Shown here piece after piece: positions 23,935-35,300 of a DNA stretch of 64,000 bases (positions within the stretch are counted from its first letter, which is position 1; every line of letters begins with the position of its first letter). A program made the translations under genes and the position numbers. The DNA lies in assembly GCA_026936325.1 (NCBI GenBank), contig JAPTHN010000014.1, positions 25,403,348-25,467,347 on the forward strand, written 5' to 3'. The DNA comes from Platynereis dumerilii (Eukaryota > Annelida > Polychaeta > Phyllodocida > Nereididae). The notes under the pieces are model-generated. The model was given only the letters and a program-made list of their open reading frames with translations, was not told the DNA's origin and did no database searches.

Positions 23935-24020
23935 TCAGTACCTAATGTAGTTTAAACACCACTACACCACTGATACATTACATCATTCATTTTCTGTAAA
24001 TCGCTTTCAGACTCAGCAAT
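23935..24020 (-). mobile_element. LINE reverse-transcriptase fragment after the YADD box
   Basis: The minus strand reads IAESESDLQKMNDVMYQWC, which in many LINE reverse transcriptases directly follows the YADD active-site box. The matching YADD-containing piece is found at 25986 onward on the other side of the CR1-like insertion. This fragment therefore fixes the insertion point inside the reverse-transcriptase domain. Confidence 0.75.
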
Positions 24021-25985
24021 TAATTCAATTCAATTCAATTCAATTTTATTGACCAATTTATGTACATAAATAGTATCATGAGAAATCAAGTGTCAGCATC
24101 AGCTATGGTAGGCTGACGCCATACCTGTCGAATTTGCCTTTACCAATAATAAATTATAATCATAATAATGTGAACATCTAAACACATACATACATATATA
24201 CATCTATAAATACATTTGTTAGAAAGTTATTACAAAGAATGTTTGCTCAAACTAATACAAAGGGAATATTGAAAATGCCATGTTTAAAAACAGTGAGGAG
24301 ATAAATAGAGAATGGAAAAAGAAGAAAAAGTAAATACTGGATTAAAAAAAATAATAATAAATTCTTAATTTACAACTTAACAAATGGATGCCCTTATGGC
24401 CTACTAAATGAAGATGTGCCTACCTACATCGAAACTTTTGTTCCAAATGATGTGAAACTCTGCCCAGTGAGACATAGCAAGACTGTTAATGTCAATATTC
24501 CAGTTACATATTAAAATGATCAGACATATAGTACAATGCAATGCAACAATATTAAGATGTTGTGCTCTAAAATACCACCCAGTAATAAATTAATCATTTT
24601 GTCATATTAACTAGATAATATCCATATTTACAAATATACATACAAATTTAAATTTCAGTTTCACTGCTGTCCTGGTTTACTCTGCATCAGAGGACTGTCA
24701 AATCACTTTACTGCCCCTCGAGGCAGATGGGGAAATCTGACAAGACAGTCCAGCAGAGAAAAACAGTGACAAGCGTGTAGTATCTGTTCCAAACATGTCT
24801 AACACAAATAATATGCTTTTACAGTCTTAATATATGTGATTTTCCAATCTTTTTTTAAAAGTGTGAATACTGCATTGGTGATCAATGACACCATCATAAT
24901 TATTCATTCCAAATCGTGGGGCCTTGATACTTAATTGATTTCTTGTAAAGTTCAGTTCTACAAAGGGGTACTGCTAATTTGTTCGAAGTACATGTTATTC
25001 TACCTGCTATTTCACCGTTTCTTATGAATAAATCATTGAACATGGATGGCAACATCCCTTTCACAAATTTATACGTCAGTATTGCTACTGATGTACTATG
25101 TATTTGCGACAGTTTGAGAATTTTTAATTTCTTAAATGATGGGGTTGATTCTGAATGGTAGCAAGGAATGTTATTAATGGCAGAACCTTTTTTGTAATTT
25201 GAACAGGAATGATAAGAAGATTTGGCCAGAATTTCCCCATACTTCAATACAGTATGTTAGATAGGGGTACACCATACTGTAATAAAGAGTAGTTAATGTT
25301 CTTTCATCTAACAACTTCCTCGCTTTACAGATTATCCCTATTCCCTTAGCAATCTTGGCTTTTGTAAAATTAATATGATGATCCCATCTCAGGTCCGAGT
25401 CTAGCATGACACCAATGAATTTAGTTTTTTTACCAAATCAATTTCATTTCCATTAATTTGAAGTGAAGGCGGATTACGCATGTTGCGGCTTTTTGATTTG
25501 AATAAGATGAAATGAGTCTTTGCAACGTTTAAAGACAATCTGTTTGCGTTAAGCCAAGTAAGTATCTTGCTGAGTTCCAAATTCATTTGGTCAGATATTT
25601 CTTGAATAGACTTTCCAGTCATAAATACATTTGTATCATCTGCAAAGATTATTGGCAATATTCGGTCGGATATATTAACAATGTCATTTATATATAACAG
25701 AAAGAGTAAAGGCCCAAGAATAGAACCCTGAGGTAGTTTTTGTGCTGGAGTCTGTGAAGTTATAAGAAACATACTATTGACGATCAGAAAGATAGTCTTT
25801 AATCCAGTCATGAGCTAGCCCTCTGAAACCATATTTGTGTAATTTGCTCAGCAATATGTCATGGTTCACAGTGTCAAAAGCATTTTTGAAGTCTAAGAAT
25901 ACTCCAATTACAAATTCCCCATTATCAATTGCAGACAAAATTTTATCTATCACTGTAATCAATGCCATGTTGGTACTGTGGCCTT
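24021..25985 (-). mobile_element. CR1/L2-like LINE, 5'-truncated, with (AATTG)n tail
   Basis: On the minus strand from 25985: GHSTNMALITVIDKILSAID, then reverse-transcriptase motif A (LDFKNAFDTVNHDILLSKL), motif B (LPQGSILGPLLFLLYINDI), the catalytic FADD box (IIFADDTNVF), thumb-like LNVAKTHFILF and LLDERTLTTLYYSMVYPYLT, and a C-terminal region ending HTFKKRLENHIY and a stop near 24833. The 3' UTR runs to a tail of AATTG pentamers at 24021-24046. The endonuclease and any ORF1 are missing. The frame is broken at least twice (between the motif A and motif B segments and at WNE near 24900), so the copy is dead. It lies inside another LINE. Confidence 0.88.
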
Positions 25986-26390
25986 GTCATCAGCATACAT
26001 AAGAATACTTAATTTAGCATCGTATGTAACATTAACACCCATTTCTAAATTTTTGATATCTTGAGCTAAGTCATTAATATATACATGTAAACCGAAAAGA
26101 GTAGGGGATAATGGATCACCTTGCTTAACCCCTGAACCTAACTGAAATTAGTTTGTATTAGCATTATTCAGATTTGCTTTAGCTACTGGGTTGGTGTATA
26201 TACATTTGATGGCGTTGAGTAGTTTTCCACCAAACCCATGTTTCCTGAGTTTGAAAAAATATTATATATTGGAAGAACATTTGCTTTTAACCAAATTGTC
26301 AGAGCAAAAGCCATTTTGAGCAGAAATATGAAAAGGAAAATGTAGCTGAAACCATCATCTGCGGAAGTATTAGACAATTTTCAGTTTCAG
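25986..26390 (-). mobile_element. LINE reverse-transcriptase fragment ending at YADD
   Basis: The minus strand encodes LRKHGFGGKLLNAIKCIYTN, then SGVKQGDPLSPTLFGL, YINDLAQDIKNLEMGVN and ILMYADD. The GVKQGDPLSP box differs from the LPQGSILGP box of the neighbouring CR1-like element, so this is another clade. The reading stops exactly after YADD at 25986, where the CR1-like LINE begins; the continuation (IAESESDLQKM) is at 24020. An internal stop is present, so the copy is inactive. The 5' limit is vague. Confidence 0.8.
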
Positions 26391-26903
26391 GTACATGTCG
26401 TCAACTTTTCTGACTAGATATTGAATTTTCAGTATAAGGTACATGATGCTCATACTGAGCAAGAACCTTTACATAAGCAAAAAGAGTGGACTTCAACACA
26501 GTGAAAATGGCAATTTGTGTCTCATGATAGCTGATGAAGTGTCATCTTCGCTACATTCAACATGGGAAATACAAAGGAGGTTTGATTAGTGATGATCGAG
26601 ATAAGGCCAATTAATTTGTCATTTAACTAATTTTAGAGTAAAAATCATATGCATAATCCTGTCATTTGCCTGTCACCAACAAGCGGGATGAGTCTCCTTA
26701 AATTAAATTAACATTGAAAATATAGGGTATCGGTATGATCATGACAAATCATCAGCATGATGACACACGAAGTGCCATTTTCACAATGCAGCAGTCCACT
26801 ATTTTCGTATATATTAAATTTCCTGGCTGTAGGCCCCCAGAAAAAAAGTCATGAGACAAACGTACACAAGTTCGTCTGGACCTTTGTAATTGCCAAAGTC
26901 CTC
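26391..26903. other. Non-coding, nothing recognised
   Basis: Spacer between the LINE cluster and the 19-bp satellite. About 26450-26760 shares loose similarity with the reverse of about 30890-31150 (TCATCAT-rich text, GACTAATCAAACAGCC-like words), hinting at an old inverted repeat pair. Confidence 0.35.
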
Positions 26904-27421
26904 AAGCCTATACACTATTTGTACATCTATACACTCTTTGTATGTCTATACACTCTTTGTATGTCTATACACTCTTTGTATATCTATACACTCTTTGTAT
27001 GTCTATACACTCTTTGTATGTCTATACATTCTTTGTATGTCTATACACTCTGTATATCTATACACCCTTTGTATATCTATACACTCTTTGTATTTCTATA
27101 CGCTCTTTGTATGTCTATACACTCTTTGTATTTCTATACGCTCTTTGTATGTCTATACACTCTTTGTATATCTATACACTCTTTGTATGTCTATACACTC
27201 TTTGTATGTCTATACACTCTTTGTATGTCTATACGCTCTTTGTATGTCTATACACTCTTTGTATGTCTATACACTCTTTGTATGTCTATACACTCTTTGT
27301 ATGTCTATACACTCTTTGTATGTCTATACACTCTTTGTATGTCTATACACTCTTTGTATGTCTATACACTCTTTGCACGTCTATACACTCTTTCTATGTC
27401 TATACACTCTTTCTATGTCTG
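26904..27421. repeat. 19-bp tandem satellite, about 27 copies
   Basis: The unit is TCTATACACTCTTTGTATG with point variants (TATA, TATT, ACGCTC, CACG). Because 19 is not a multiple of three and the 57-bp supercycle has no stop, all three plus-strand frames are open across the array and give a repetitive YTLFVCLYTLCMSIHSLYV peptide. No start context, splice site or flanking coding sequence supports a gene. The copies are strikingly uniform in length, with one shortened unit near 27048-27052. Confidence 0.95.
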
Positions 27422-27590
27422 ACCTCTGGTTTGGTGGTCAGTTTCCCAACTTACTAAAATTCTGATCGACTCTGGAGGGGAGAGGGGTGGTCAAACCTGC
27501 ATTTCACCTTTTAACACCCCCACCACTGCTGTGCAGTACACACTTCTAAATGTGGCTCAACTTAGCTGTCTTAGGCTATTCATTACTAGT

Positions 27591-27705
27591 CTTATCCATA
27601 TCTATCCATAACTGTCTATTTCTATTCTTTTGTATACACTGGAATCTCTTTACCCCATGTTTAGATAACATAAATTGTGGACAGCTATGGATAGCTATGG
27701 ATAAG
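27591..27705. repeat. Imperfect hairpin, 26-bp arms
   Basis: CTTATCCATATCTATCCATA at 27591-27610 (arm continues to 27616) pairs with GACAGCTATGGATAGCTATG at 27680-27699 (arm continues to 27705), with about three mismatches and a 63-base loop. The TATGGATA word is repeated around it. Function unknown. Confidence 0.6.
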
Positions 27706-27832
27706 CATAGCTAGGTTTAGCTTAAAATGGCTATGGATTGATAGCTATGGCTAGATTTTAAATGACAAGCCACTTTTATAAATTTGTACTGTATGTTTTC
27801 ATGATGACCTCTCTCAGTTGGGATCTACAGTA

Positions 27833-29149
27833 AGGCCTACCAGTGGTGTAGCCAGGCCAGAGGGGGGGGGGTGTAGAGAGGGGACGAGTGGTATTTGAGG
27901 AGGCGGGTGCAGTTTTGCCAATTTGTGTGACCTCCTTACATCTGACACTGTTTTGTTTTGGCTTACTTCCTCTGCCCTTTGCCAGGTCAGTTTCTGGGAT
28001 CTAAACACTTTCTAATGTACCAGACAATTTGTTATATTTTCATCTTGTAATTTTACATGTGATATACTGTAATAATACAAGCAGTAGATAGGGCGGGGCG
28101 TGCAGCGCCCCCCCCCCCTTTACTTCGAGGTGCCATTTAACCTACCTTTTATGGTCGATTATTTGAATGCTTATGCTGTCAAGAAGGGATCACTTGACTA
28201 AACAAGTTTATAACTAGTGACACAAATGTCCAACAATTCTGATAAAGTAGTTATGGCCTTTTTTGTAAAAAAAAATTGAAAATGGCCTTCTAACCCCACC
28301 TATCGGGCAAGAAGCCCCCCTATTATAATCCTATGGCAATTTTTTTTGTGAGCGCGTTCATCTTGAAAGTTATTTCTTGGGGTTCTTCTGTCATTTTTAA
28401 AGCATTCTATTCACTTTTTCTGAATTTCACAATTTTTCTGTTATTACATTAATTTTTTTAATGTTTTTTGCCCTGTTACAATTTCGGCCAATTTTTTTTC
28501 TGTTTTAATAAGCTATTCTATCAGGATTTAAGGTAAAGAAGCAGCTTCAAGGCCCCACAGAAGGGGGCCTTATGCCCCATACCATGTGGGGCCTCTCGCC
28601 CCTAACCCACATATTTTAATTTGACCTCTATATTTTAAAATAAAATGCAAAAAACGTGATCCAAACCATATTAATGTATTGTTCATGAAGTGAAGCAATG
28701 CAGATATCCATCATACTTTAATTTCTGACGACCCCTTTCAAAGAATTAATCAAAGTTACAAAAACCACGCACATTAATTTACTTCTTTAATTTCCACTAT
28801 GGTTTGGTGCTGTTTGCCCTGAAAATTTGTGACGTCTTCTAAAAAACCTCTAGCTGCAATCCTATCAATAAGAAAACGCACCAAAAATGTAAGTTTAAAT
28901 ATAACCCTGGGGGGAGGCCTCTCACCTAACCCGAGCTTCTTGCCCCGCCCTACTCTACATGTGATTCTCCCAGCAGAGTGGGACATAAAACATAAAAATA
29001 ACAATCAAGAAGGTATGTGGACGTTGTGCGACAGAAAATGAATAAATAATTGCTAAATATCACCAATTCCCAGGCCAGAGAGGGGGCAAGGATGGCTAAA
29101 AGGGGGGGGATTTCCCCCATGCCCCTCTGGCTACACCACTGAGGCCTAC
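27833..29149. mobile_element. Non-autonomous hAT element with perfect 8-bp TSD
   Basis: The element occupies 27841-29141. It starts CAGTGGTGTAGCCAGGCC with AGAGGGGGGGGG following, and ends with the complement of CAGTGGTGTAGCCAGAGGGG. The perfect 8-bp target duplication AGGCCTAC stands at 27833-27840 and 29142-29149. CAGTGGYGTAGC ends and 8-bp duplications identify the hAT superfamily. No transposase remains. It carries another TIR element (28091-28950) inside and lies only 30 bases downstream of the stop codon of the minus-strand PAN-like gene, so it is probably within or just past that gene's 3' UTR. Confidence 0.9.
28089..28952. mobile_element. Nested TIR element, GGGCGGGGC ends, TA TSD
   Basis: Inside the hAT element, GGGCGGGGCG at 28091 and TGCCCCGCCC ending at 28950 form inverted ends flanked by TA (28089-28090 and 28951-28952). 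The interior has CCCCNCC-rich patches (28110, 28310, 28550-28610) and no open frame. TA duplications are typical of Tc1/mariner relatives, but the TIR is short, so this assignment is tentative. Confidence 0.55.
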
Positions 29150-29179
29150 AGTACATTGTCCATTTTTTATATAACCAGT

Positions 29180-29370
29180 TTAATATTCTGGAATCTTATA
29201 CAATATATTAATTTTCTGTAACGGATCCACAGGTATCGGTCTAGTAACGATTCCATCAGCACATGTCCATTTTTGACAGTAGTTGTTATAGCGAACGGCT
29301 GTAGTAATGCTGCTATTGCATAGCACCTGTTTGCAAGTCTCAAGAGGCTCAGCAGTATCACGAACATGAC
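29180..29370 (-). CDS. PAN-like gene exon 5: C-terminus and stop
   Basis: The acceptor TTTATTTATTTTTTTAG precedes GTCATGTTCG; translation runs HVRDTAEPLETCKQVLCNSS to a final ILYKIPEY and TAA at 29182-29180. Cysteines CKQVLC and YCQKWTC form a third, partial motif. The hAT element's right target duplication begins about 30 bases beyond the stop, so the natural 3' UTR is either very short or contains the transposon. Confidence 0.8.
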
Positions 29371-32300
29371 CTAAAAAAATAAATAAATCACAAAATAAAA
29401 GCGCTATAACATGACAATAGTCAACAACAACCATGAGTTTCTAATATTTTACAACTTTTCAGGTATCATTTAATTTCCAGGGGAGTGGGGCTTGGAGTTT
29501 TCCATGGCGGGAAATTATTTATTTCATGGTAGGCCTAACGCCGGCAGTATTTCTGTATGTCAAGCGCCAAAATTCCCGAAATGTTTGTTCCTAAATCAAG
29601 CAACGCCATATTAAGAAATACCACAGACAAAAATGAATTATCTCAAGACTGCCCAAAAAAAAATTCTTTTTTTCACCAACACTGAGCAAAAGATTATTTA
29701 CTGAAAAAAAATACAACTCTTAGCCCCTTGATATAAAACAGTCACCGCCAAAAACATTATGGATATGCATATATAGGCCTATATATACTGCATGGCCAGA
29801 CCGCAATGCCATAGGACTAGGACAATGGTCTGCAGGAAGGTGCATTCATCCACAGAGTGCTTTCATCATTTTCTTGCCCTTGAGCAGTGCAGTGTGGGTG
29901 CGGTCAGTAAAGAGTTACTAATTACTTCGAATGTGTATATCAAATTTTCTACTTTTTCCTCATTGATGGTTCCAAATTTTAAATACTGACCATAGCCCAT
30001 GTTATCTGGACCTTATAGTTGTAAGTCCCAATGCAGCGGGCATTCTGACCTGACCTGACCTGACTCACCTGACCTCACCTGACCTCACCTGACCTCACCT
30101 GACCTCACCTGACCTAACTTGACGTCAGGATAAAGTCTGTGACATCACACTGACGTCACATTGACGTCACACTGATGTCAAAGTAGGTCAAATTGCCCAC
30201 AGGGAAGAAGATCGGCCTCAGACTTTGGATAGAAATGTAGAATTGTACAATTACACAGTATTGATTTTAAATAGTGTGTAGGCCTAATGTCCCATGGAAT
30301 ATCTGCAGAGAACTAATTATGTCAGTATTTTAATACCTACATCACTATTGGCAATCCCATTGTGAGCATAATTATGAGAACAGGGGAGGACTGGCCCCAC
30401 AGTGGGCCCCTGGGCAAAATCATTGGTGGGCCCCTGGGCAAAATCATTGGTGGGCCCCTGGGCAAAATCATTGGTGGTCCCCTGGGCAAAATCATTGGTG
30501 GGCCCCTGGGCAAAATCATTGGTGGGCCCCTGGGCAAAGTCATTAGTGAGCCCCTGGGCAAAGTCATTGATGAGCCCCTGGGCAAAGTCATTGGTGGGCA
30601 ACTGGGCCCCTATTATCGCACGCTACCATTAGACCAACCCTCCCCCCCCCCGCCTGGTCTAAGGGGGCACGGGCCCTTAGGCTCCCCTGCATCCACCACT
30701 GGATCCACCTGTCAGACTAGTCATCTCCTTTCTGTCTATTTGTCAATTGCTGAGATATCAGTGCACTTACCAGTTAATTGGCAATCAAAAAGGACATGTG
30801 TGTGAGGCGATACCAGGAGTGTTCTGGGACAGGCTGTAAAGGAAAGAAGAATTATATTTATAAAGGAGTTACAGTCATTTTGATATACAAAACGAGTGGG
30901 CCATTGCACTGTGACAATGGCACTTCGTGAGTCATCATAATGATGATTTGCATCATCATACCAATAGTCCAATACTAATCCCACTTATTGGTGACAGGCA
31001 AACGAAAGGATTATGCACCTGGTTTTTACTCTAAGATCGGTTATGACAAATCAAATGGCCTTATCTTGATCATGACTAATCAAACAGCCTCTATGTTTGC
31101 TGTGTTGAATGTAGAGAGGATGACACATCATTGGCCATCATGAGTCATGAAGGACATTTTTCACATAGAATTGTTCCTCGCTTCTTCTATAATGCATTCC
31201 CTGAGACAAGCAACATGGCTGGACAAGTAGGGAATTTGGGCATGTCAGTGCATGAAGGAGGTACATTAAAACCTTATTGAAACTGGCTCATGGTGCTCTA
31301 CCTCCAAGTGGCTCATGGTGCCCAATTTGTAAATTAAGAAGACTAAGTTTTATGAAGATGCCGGAAATAGTTAAAGTACCAGAAGAAAAAGTTCCACCGC
31401 TCAATATTTTACTCTTCACTGGTCAAAAGTATTTTTTCAATTCTTGGTCCTACATTGAAAAGAAAGATTATGATTGCTACCTTAGCTAATTCTACGATAC
31501 TTTCAACAGATGGTCATCGAATTCAGTGTCTTTGGTAGACTAATCAATAACTTCATTTGCTATAGCTGAACCCGACTTTTAATGGCAACCAACAAACACA
31601 CGGTGAAGTATACCACTTATTTAAACAATAAATACCATTCCGAAGTTCTGAGGTAAATTCAATTAATGTGAACAAAAATCTAAAACAATGCAAAGCATCT
31701 TTTGTCCATGTACGACATCTATTGTCCATGAAAACAAGGATGGATGACTGGGGCTTTATGTCGCATATTTATGCATTTGTTAGGTTCCTTGGGACAGGAG
31801 AACGTAACAAGGCAGCAGAAAATTAATAGGTCTATTCATATTAAATCAGGTGCTTCACATATAGAGGCTCAGCTTTTCAGCCTGTCCACCAAGGCAAATT
31901 TTAAACCATATGAGAGTGACTTTGGAAATTTAGGAGTCATATAACTTTTCCCCTATTCGTACAATTTCCTTCAAATTTTGCAGTTATGAAGGTAAAAGTG
32001 TAACTTAAATGGCCATATACCTCTAATCAAAGGCCAGAGCTTACGAAAAAAGATGTAGCAAGTTGATATACACTGTCACTTTCAAATGTGTGCAGAAGAC
32101 AAAACTCTGAACGGAATTGAAAAATTTGAGGACTGGGATGTAAAGGATGATCCCAACAATATTCGCTATTGAAATCATTAAGCTGTGTTGATCACTGACA
32201 TAGCCATAGCTATATGTTTTCAAACACACCAATTTTTGCCAGCACATAGCTGACAGAACTTTTTCTAGGTCATTGTAGCAGCAGATTGCAACGTACCTAT

Positions 32301-35300
32301 TTGTTGTGGACAAAAAAATTGATTTGCACAAATATGAGCTAAAACCAATGTTGTGTTTCTTTTGCTGGTGCCTGGTGAGTGTATATTGTAAATGGAATGT
32401 AACTTAAAAGGCAAGACATAATTGATCTTTTGCTTCTTGGATCTTCTCAGAACACTTTTCTTGGGTCGGTCCGTAGGATGAAGGAAAAAAGAGGTTACAG
32501 TGCCGCCTGTAAGTAAGTGAAACGCATGACATTGTGCCATTGCATCAATGCTAAACATCCTCAGCCAAACTGCTTGTGGAGGCATGAATTCTCATCAGAT
32601 GAAAGGGAAACAAAGTGGGTCATAAAGGCCGATGTGCGAGGCAAGTGGGATAAAAATAGCAGCCCATTTTCTTTGCTGTTGTCGGAGTTAGGTATGGGTC
32701 AAAGTCTTTGATAAGTAAGTGAACCACCCTTCCCTATGTTTTAACATTGGGCCTGCGTTTCACTTACTTATCAAAGACTTTGACCCATACCTAACTCCGA
32801 CTACAGCAAAGAAAATTGGCTGCTATTTTTATCCCACATGCCTCACATATCGGCCTTTATGACCCAAAATGTTTTCCTCTCATCGGATGAGAATTCGTCC
32901 TTCCAGAAGCATTTTGGTTAAGGATGTTTAACATTGATGCAATGGCACAATATCATGCGTTTCACTTACTTACAGGCGGCACTGTATCTCTATTTTTAAA
33001 AGTACTGTCGACTGAATAAAAATCACAGGTGAGGTAATTTTTTTGTTATCTCAGGCAGAAAATTTGTGCGTCAGTCGATCCAAAAAGCTAAAAAAATCAA
33101 TTACATCTCCGCAAAGTGCTTACTCCTTGGGTAGAACTTCTCTTCAAACATGATGGATGTATTTGCATTCGAGACCGGATTAATGGCAATGGAGCCATTT
33201 GGAGCACACTGCTGAACGCTGCAAACTGCATTTGTCTGGTCGTAGTATAACCCGTTTGCGTCATCGGAGTTTGCAGCCAAGTCTGCGCACATGTTTTGGT
33301 TAGAGATGTTCGAATAGAGTAGCAATTGGCTGCAATTCAGCTGCAACATTGTCTTGAGTTCTGTCGCAATTTTGAAGGATTTGTTGTCTGGAAAAGACAG
33401 CGATATAATTACTATTTTATGCACACATATTCAAAATTTCAAAATGTATATTATTTTCATTTGGTAACATGGTGTTTTGTTGTAATTGTCAATATAAACT
33501 CGTGCTTCCAATGAAACCGAGAATTGTCGAGATATCTTGAAATTAGCTAGGACTCAACACGTCCTCATTCAAGTAGCAGAATAATTGATATGAAGTGCAT
33601 ACAGGGATTTCACCATTGGAACCGTCATGTCAGAAAACATATATATCTATATAAGATACATCTGGTGTACACACATCAAGAGTTACTGAATTTTAACGAT
33701 TTTTTGGGAGTCATGATTATTTTTACATGGAAATGGACGTGTTCCTATTCTCCAAGCAAAACATAGTCCTCCTCTGGAATATGACCTTTCAATTTTTATA
33801 TCAAAATTTTTCGTTATAAGCAATATTTATGTATACATAATAAAATTCATGTTTTTCTTTTCTATAGGCCCAGACTCAATAAGCTGACATTCTTTCCATT
33901 TGTTATGACTATTGCCATGACAATGAAAAATACACAATTATACATAAAATAGAGAAAACAAATTGTGTGCACGAAGCTACGGCAATTTGAGGTCGGCCTA
34001 CTTGATAACCTGCTGAGAATATCAAGGTTTTTCTCTATTTTTATGTTATAACTGAATGTAGAGAGCTCAAATTTGGTGTACAGATGTTTCAAAATGTGCG
34101 ACACAAGATTGCAACCTCAGATTTTTTTGTTACTTCAGTGGCCCCACAACCATAACCAAAGCCTACAGAATCACACGACTGTCTGTAGTGCAATTGTGAT
34201 GTCACCACAGCTGATGAGGTCACAGTAGTCAAGCTCCCATTGTGACATTATGCCCCTGATGGATTAGAGACAGAACAGCTAAATTTGTCTGTTTTGTGTT
34301 AGCCCTGGGACCCACGAGTGCTAGCACGTGGGTCATGGGTCGCTACATTGGAAAAACTTTAGATTTTCAATAAGGGTTTAGGAGAATGGCTGTAGCTAAA
34401 TTTTCCATGAATTACTGATATTATGTGTTGGTGTATCAAAAATAGACAATTTTTGCTGCTGATAGCACATATTTTCAGTTTTGTGAGAACACTAACACCT
34501 ACAATACAAAGGCATTGAAGTTGAGCTTAATAATTTTTTCGTATACATTGTAATGAAACTTCGCTCTGATTGGCTAAGAGAGAGTGACAGCTGCATGCTG
34601 ATGTAACAACATAATTGTTTACACAATCGCTATGACATCACCAGAGATTGAGACATCACCAGTGTTTATCACATCATAACAGTGCTTTTGCTCTGTTTAG
34701 ACAAATCACTGTTGAGCAGCCATTTCATTTTCTTGAGGAGACAGTTTTTATGTGGCTTAGAAAAATTAAAACTGTTGTCTACAGTGTATGTGATGACGTT
34801 CTGGGCTGAAATGATGTGCTATCAGCAGCGAAATACATGGAGATTATTGTGAGTTAACCACACCGATCAACAGAGCTGCAACAATGACACAATACTGATT
34901 CTCCTAAAGGGTAGGGTGAAATCTCAAGTTTTTACTATGTAGTGATTCATGACCCCTGTGCTACTCGCAGGGTCTCAGGGCTAGTTGTGTGTTGCTTTGA
35001 CTGACCACAGCTCAAAGACGGATGCGGATGGACCACTTCATTTTTTTACCAATTTACAGTTAATAAAGCAAGGATCATCTGGTTAAAATTTTAAAAACAT
35101 GGTAATACTCTAGCTATTTTATTATCCATAAAAACTAATCATTTATGTCTTTTTATTAACATTTTAATGTAACTTAAATTGGCCCTACTGAAAAAGTAAG
35201 TGCGGATAGAAAACTTTTTTATTTGTGGCTTTTAGGCTCAGTAACACAATGCTGAAATTTCAGAAATATGGTAATAATTTAGTACTTTAGGGTGATTTAA

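Noticed and set aside
26757-27465. Three overlapping long open frames of 171-221 codons
   Set aside because: They are different registers of the same 19-bp satellite and have no start context, splice sites or conserved protein.
30048-30118. CRISPR-like regular array
   Set aside because: Short decamer tandem repeats without unique spacers, inside a eukaryotic MITE.
30317-30805. Open frames on both strands with GPLGKIIG or TNDFAQGP repeats
   Set aside because: They follow from a 24-bp minisatellite whose period is a multiple of three. The region is intronic to a better supported gene.
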